From contig WIXG01000090.1 of the NCBI GenBank assembly GCA_009869945.1, positions 1 through 64,000 on the forward strand: DNA of 64,000 nt, given 5' to 3'. Below are positions 58,569 through 64,000 of the stretch, in pieces. The notes under the pieces are model-generated. The model was not told the DNA's origin, did not search any database, and saw nothing but the letters and a program-made list of their open reading frames with translations. The first letter of the stretch is position 1; each line of letters begins with the position of its first letter. The DNA comes from Mesaphorura yosii (Eukaryota; Arthropoda; Collembola; Poduromorpha; Tullbergiidae). The position numbers and the translations under genes are program-made.

Positions 58569-61500
58569 TTTGAAGATATCTTCGAAGAATTGAGTGATGC
58601 TGTTGAACATGTGCTGAATGTGTTCTTAGCACCACTAGGCTGTCCAGACCGCAATGTGATTAGTCAACCAAGTCGTATATACACTTGTCCAATATAAATC
58701 GTGAATAAATTAAAACAACGGTCACTATTGAAATTTTTGTGACATTTGTCAACCGGGCTGGGTTGAAGCAACTCAAGCAAAATACACATTTCCCACTCTC
58801 TCTTGAAACCTATCTTGCGCCGTGAGAATTTCGCAAAGTCGCGGAGAGTCACTCTTCTGAATCTCGGTCTAGCTGCCGAGATATTGACTACTACACTGAT
58901 GACAGTAGCGTCCAAACCCACCATGTCATGTCATCGTAGTCAAGCCACGAACGGCGGCGACGTGAATCCATGAAGTACAGTTCCATTACGCCGAGCCCCA
59001 TGTCCTCGTCGAATCATTGCCACCACTTCGCCAACCATCCCAAAATGTGGTACTTCTACCAGGGTTGATGAGGACTTTAATGACAAGCCAGTCCACTATA
59101 TTCGATAATTCTAAGCATCCCAGCATCTGGCCATGCGATCTTCTTTTTAGAAGAATGATCTTGAGACACGGGACAGAAGCACATGAACGTTTAGACCATT
59201 CGCCTCAGACCTAATCCAGACAGAACCGCATAGGAACCATATGTGAACCTTATCGGAGGCGGACCGAGGTCATCGATAGGCGCTGGCCCTAATCCATAGC
59301 CTCCACCAACAACCTGGTCGTGACCCTCGCTCGAGCATTGAATTCAGCTTCAAGCAGCCGCCCAGTGCTCTAAATGGCTTAATCACTGTCTTTAAATGCT
59401 CACCGTCTTCGAATCATCGTGTATTCAATCGTAGATGCATCGCCGGTGATGTCGGACGTTTGAGCGTTAGACAAGCTGCTGACATGACATGGCTATTCCT
59501 TCTTTTCTCCAGCCTATGCATGCTTTTGAATATGCATGAGCCACTCTAGACCTCCCGGAGCACATCTCCGCCATAGATGTCTACGCGTACAGTGACATTT
59601 ACCAAAGAGAATTATACTTTCCGGTCGGCCGTCCTGCTGCGCTGAAGCACAAAGACGACCGAGACACTCGTACTGGCACTGGTACTCGTACGGACAACGA
59701 AGATTTCCGATTGTTGTCGCCGGTCTCGGTTGCCAGATTTCTTAGCCTTATACTTGTCCTTGTGGTGATGTCGTGATTATACTACGAACCAAGGTCCTGT
59801 CATTTGCTTTGATTTGTGCAGCAAATAAATTGTTCAGAGGTGTCATAAACAAAAGACCTTATATTTCGCCGAGTTGTTCCTCGTAATCCAATCACAGGTG
59901 TTGGATTCATTCCTCAAGTTGCGCACGAACCAAGTGAAGTTTGAGAAAATTCATGTCTCCATTCCGGTAGCTCACGTTTTTCGGAACATTCTAAGATGCA
60001 ACTCATGTTCTCATTATTGAGTTGAAGTTCTGATACCATTCGGGCAAGAAGAATTTAGTTGATAAACCAGTCATATTTTGGAAAATTTTAACTTGACAAT
60101 GTTAAAATTTCAGCACCATCTTGGTTTTTCACAATTCCAGTCGTATTCAAGGAGGTAGCATTTTTATTTCCCAATTTTTTATAATTTCTTGTCATGTAAG
60201 CTTATTTTTGTGGGTTTGGGAAGCCGGAGATAATCCGGCAGCCTCGCCGCACAATTGATCATCTGAAGGCCAGCTCACTACTGCTGGAAACCGGACCAAA
60301 ATAGAAATGAAAGTTCATGACCCCTGCTGCGGCCAGGACAAAGTCAGTGCAGAGACAAGTGCTCGTTCCAGGAATCAGAGCCGACCTATTTTTACTTTGT
60401 TGACCACTTCCACGCTTCGCCACAAAAGGTCGCTGTGTGGTGCAAGAAAGGAAGGGAGAACAGGACGAGGGTCGATAAAGTCGACTGCCGGACCAGGCAG
60501 AAGCCTATCCAGCGCTTCTTGTTGGCATTGAGTTTGCCCTTCCTGCTGTGTGACGTAGCCACAAACAACCTCTGAACTTCAGAGCACAACTCATGCAGGC
60601 AACAACCATTCTCGGAATTTTCGTGTCGGGTCACTTTCTCAATTCTCATGCTACGACGGTCGTGTCATGAGAGTGCATTTCTACGTCTGCGTTTGCACTG
60701 GCAAAGACCCCATTCGCGTACCATAACCGTCTGGACAAGGGAATAAAAGACGGGTTTTTGAAACGGAGGGAAGAACTCTTGAACTTGTAATTGTAGGGTC
60801 GCTCTTTGTGAAGGAATCCAGTTCTTCTCCGCACTCTTTCGTCCTTCCCATAGCATCGAATTAAAGTCGAGACTCGCGGCGTGGAGGAGCGAGCGGATGG
60901 AATGGTCTCTGGTTTCGTGCGTTGCACACTCTGACCCACCACTCTTTGCCCTAATTTCTCTTATCTACACGAATACCGCAAATCCCAGCAGTCGTATCAA
61001 ACTCTGCTTACAGGCAATGGGGAGAGTGGCACTAGAATCGACTCTGTTTTGTCTCACGCACTATGCCAGCAGCTTGGTGAACCCAAAATAAGAGGTTGCG
61101 AGTATTTTTAACCATCCTGTGTGCTCCTTACACGGCTTGCAAACTGTGACTTGCCAATTATTTGCCTGTAACCTCAGAGGTATAGTCAGCCTGCCAGGCC
61201 ATTCGAGTGCAGATGCTAATTTTGCACGAGAAGAAGGCGCGAGGTACACTTTGTGACGAACCGAGTCATTCAGATATTTTTTACCTAACCGCATTATTAG
61301 CGGTGTTGGTGGCGTAGCGAGCAATGCGAGTAGACGAAGAAGCCAAGTTGCTAAGAATACATTTTTGGTAGTTGCCTTTTCTTTCCTTTCAACTTTAATG
61401 ACACGACCTTTTAGCAACATCTGGATGGTGGCTTGGCAAGGCTTGTTGCAACTCACGATGACTTCATGCTGGTAGTTTTCTTGACGTCGTGGTTCTGCGT

Positions 61501-63151
61501 GCAGTAGCGTACAACAGTCAGTCAGTCACACAATAGGCAAAAAGTTACTTCAACAGTTGGAGGTCATCCTGGTGTGAAGGAGAGAGTTTTGAGTCGAGTA
61601 ATTGAAGGGCATGCAAGAATCGCCTGCCTGACTGCAAAAATCTCGCAAAGCGATGCTACACGCGTTCATTAAAAGAGTGGCACAGGCACAGATAAAAAGC
61701 TAAGGGGTTTGGGAGTGCCGCGGCGAGTATGGACCCAAGCGAGTTGCAAAAATTGTGACCACCACACGCTCATCTCGCTGCCATTGCCATCCCACTGAAC
61801 GACTTGGCGAACACGACTTCAGCGTCAGCGATTGCTCGGTATCAAGTCTCAAGTCAAGTCCGACCGATGTCGTGTTTTGATTGACATTTACAGTGTGCAT
61901 TCCCCGCAACGAAGCAGCAGACTCGGTCCGTTCGCTGCTTGTCTGTACCTGCATTTATTGTGGAGGTTTGAATGAGATCCGCATCTTCTCTGTGCATCCT
62001 CGACTACTTCTGGCCTCTGCCTGCCTTCGTGTGCCTGCCATGTAACGCAACACAATGGAATCGGCAAAATTCGGCTAGTCAGCCAAATGGAGGTGAGGAA
62101 TTCTGAGTCGCCGTGCTGTAGAGAGTAAAAGTGAAGTGATTCAAGTTCAAACTACACATAGTCTTCATCTTCGCTCGGACTGCACTCATTAATTTCGTTC
62201 ATTGTGTGCAGCAGGAGCCAAAGCAAAACAGCAATATTGTCACACAAAATACTTTAATTGCATAAACTGAATCCGAAATTGAACTTGCAGGTAAAAATTT
62301 GATTACAGATTTCTCACAAAAATTCAGGGAAAAGTAACGAATTCCGGGAATAACAGAATCATTCTCAGGAGCGCATAACGTTGAATATGGAAATAAAGTA
62401 CTTTGCATTATCTTGGTATAAAGAAGCCGAATAATTTCGTTAACTCAGGCCAACGTCCAAGTCGAAATAAAGGCTCAAGGTTCATTTCAATGTGTTTTCC
62501 CCTCTTTTGCGATAAACATTGGGAAGATTTCCTAAACGCGCCAGTGGACTCATTTTTGCTTCCCTTTTCAGAGCAAATGAAACTGAATTGGCGGACCACT
62601 TTATGCAGAACGTTCCTCCAGACAGACAATGAACGGCCATGATTACGTGCTCCTGACGCGCTATTACCGGGAGTTGTAAACGAACTCAAGTAAGTGTTCA
62701 TTACAGGCAACCCCGTGCGTTTTTAGGCGTTGGTTGTTCAAGCACTGTGTTTGGAACGATTTCAGGACTGACTATTTAACCTACCAGGTATTTATGCGGA
62801 GAGGTACCTTCATCCAAACCCACAACGACTGACCTGGAATCTTCATTCAATGGAACTCAACACTACACGAACTCTAACTCTGGCTTCTGCACGCTCTAAA
62901 GTATATGGCGATAAATAAGTCGCCTGAATTCTTCAAATGAATCGCCGCTATCATAATTTTAAGAGTGATTGCTTACGAGCGACCTGATTTCTTAAATAGC
63001 GACCACCCAACAACTGGCCATCCACGCGGAAAAGAAATGAAATTAGAAATCAGTGCGACTGGTGACCCCAGTGCTTAAATGCAGTGTAAAGTCCACAAAG
63101 TGCTGACGCTGACAATTACATGCTGTGAAGCAGTGACTTTGAAAGGGCGCA
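58569..63151. other. Gene-poor interval before the right-edge gene
   Basis: About 4.6 kb with only short, motif-less frames on both strands. The last kilobase probably contains the promoter and leader of the gene starting at 63152. No transposon, tRNA or tandem array was recognised. Confidence 0.5.
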
Positions 63152-64000
63152 ATGAGTGCTAATCGAGTTACAGGAGTGGCAGAAGAGACAGAGGATATTC
63201 TGGAGTCTGGAGATTGTGGCCTGAGCACCGAGCAAATGGACGGAGACGAGGCTGCGGACGAATACTACGAAGAGTATGACGAAGATCTGCAGGCGGACGT
63301 TGACAGACTGTATTGCGACGACAATGAAGATGATCTGGACCCGGATGACTCTCAGATCCGAGTGGACAGTGTCTACTCAGAGGTCGGCCTTAATGACGAG
63401 CTATTCGACGTGGAGGAAGTGGAAGGAGATTATAATGACGAGGGAGACAAGGAACAATTGTACGAAGATCAGGAACAGGATCAATTTGATGATGAAGGAT
63501 ATCTGGAAATTGTGGAGTCCAGGTCGGACAAAATGTTCCTCCAAAAAGAGAAAGGCAAGCCATCATCATCCTCGTCGTACATGTCGGCAGAATTCTCAAG
63601 TAAATTGAAGGCGCTACGGGACACAATCGAGTACGACCGAGTCATCTGCAGCGGTAGCAGCAGTCGGGAAAACAGCAGAGGCTCTGCTTCAAATGAAACG
63701 ATGCAAAGTGCCCTTCGTTGTTTGCAACAACTGGCGACAGAAAAATGCATGTTGGAAACGAGGGCAGTCGATAATCCTGATCCCGATGACCAAAGCAAAA
63801 ATTCTACGGTTGAGACTGACAAGAATGAAGAGAAATCGGTGGAAGATGCTGGAGAGTTTAAGAAGCCAAGCACAAAGACGAGTCCGAAGTTACTGACGGC
63901 CTTTTCTGACCAAATTCGCAAGTTCAAGAATGAAGAACTCGCTCGTTTGCAGCAACTGCAGCAACAGCCGGATGAGTCGAAGGAGACCGAGTTGCCAACG
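63152..64000 (+). CDS. Acidic, intrinsically disordered protein, 3'-truncated by the window
   Basis: An open frame of 283 codons runs from ATG (GCGCAATGAG) to the window edge with no stop. The first 120 residues are extremely acidic (for example DEYYEEYDEDLQADVDRLY and DDNEDDLDPDDSQIR), then comes a Ser-rich stretch (KPSSSSSYMSAEFSSKLKAL). A possible helical segment follows (MQSALRCLQQLATEKCML) and a Lys/Glu-rich coiled-coil-like region (LLTAFSDQIRKFKNEELARL). Base usage and absence of stops over 849 nt support real coding. No known domain in the visible part; it could be a scaffold, nuclear or cytoskeletal protein whose domain lies further right. Confidence 0.75.
   Translation, partial: MSANRVTGVAEETEDILESGDCGLSTEQMDGDEAADEYYEEYDEDLQADVDRLYCDDNEDDLDPDDSQIRVDSVYSEVGLNDELFDVEEVEGDYNDEGDKEQLYEDQEQDQFDDEGYLEIVESRSDKMFLQKEKGKPSSSSSYMSAEFSSKLKALRDTIEYDRVICSGSSSRENSRGSASNETMQSALRCLQQLATEKCMLETRAVDNPDPDDQSKNSTVETDKNEEKSVEDAGEFKKPSTKTSPKLLTAFSDQIRKFKNEELARLQQLQQQPDESKETELPT

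Noticed and set aside
60646-61456. Several 60-130-codon minus-strand ORFs
   Set aside because: Non-ATG starts, no domains, no splice continuity; treated as noise in the gene-poor interval.
1-64000. tRNA, rRNA, CRISPR, provirus or intact transposon
   Set aside because: No cloverleaf-type B-box, rRNA core, regular spacer array, reverse transcriptase, integrase or transposase motif was seen by eye; a covariance-model scan would be needed to exclude small RNAs.

Overview
This is a gene-bearing stretch of an animal nuclear genome. Genes are split by many short introns (mostly about 55-100 nt, GT-AG, AT-rich), AATAAA signals lie downstream of several stops, and there is no operon structure. The best taxonomic marker is a complete arthropod-type Dicer-1 (2222 residues over 18 exons) with the decayed N-terminal helicase typical of arthropod Dcr-1. 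I infer an arthropod, possibly a non-insect hexapod such as a springtail; the species cannot be fixed from sequence alone.

Layout: 1-1411 (+) is the 3' part of a WD-repeat/SOCS-box (WSB-type) gene. 2.1-3.7 kb (-) holds a decayed leucine-rich/F-box-like remnant. 4335-14343 (-) encodes a 3277-residue DUF6606/DUF3638/DUF3645 protein with an SF2-like ATPase core, 80% of it in one 7.9 kb exon. 18045-19938 (+) is a spinster-like MFS transporter and 20489-28396 (+) is Dicer-1. After a 5.3 kb gene-poor gap come a class A GPCR (33928-37178, +), convergent with a secreted S8 subtilase (37603-39291, -), then an SLC22 organic-ion transporter (39699-41903, -). A further gap leads to a small four-exon membrane protein resembling an ABCC TMD0 (45384-46463, +) and an FkbM/METTL24-like methyltransferase (46984-48009, -). 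Next is an 11-exon membrane-anchored dynamin/EHD-like GTPase (49231-55621, -). Two possible plus-strand units lie inside its introns: a 108-residue four-exon gene, and a TATA/Inr promoter with a 59-codon ORF. PIGU (56760-58568, -) follows, then a 4.6 kb gap and the start of an acidic, disordered protein running off the right edge (63152-64000, +).

The genes belong to unrelated pathways (ubiquitin ligase adaptor, small-RNA biogenesis, GPI anchoring, transport, signalling, proteolysis), as expected of an animal gene neighbourhood rather than a cluster. All multi-exon models here were built by hand from splice motifs and frame continuity; every complete model adds up to a whole number of codons. 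No tRNA, rRNA, CRISPR, intact transposon or virus-like gene was recognised. The most unusual locus is the giant DUF3638 gene. Introns, UTRs and promoters are predictions without transcript evidence.
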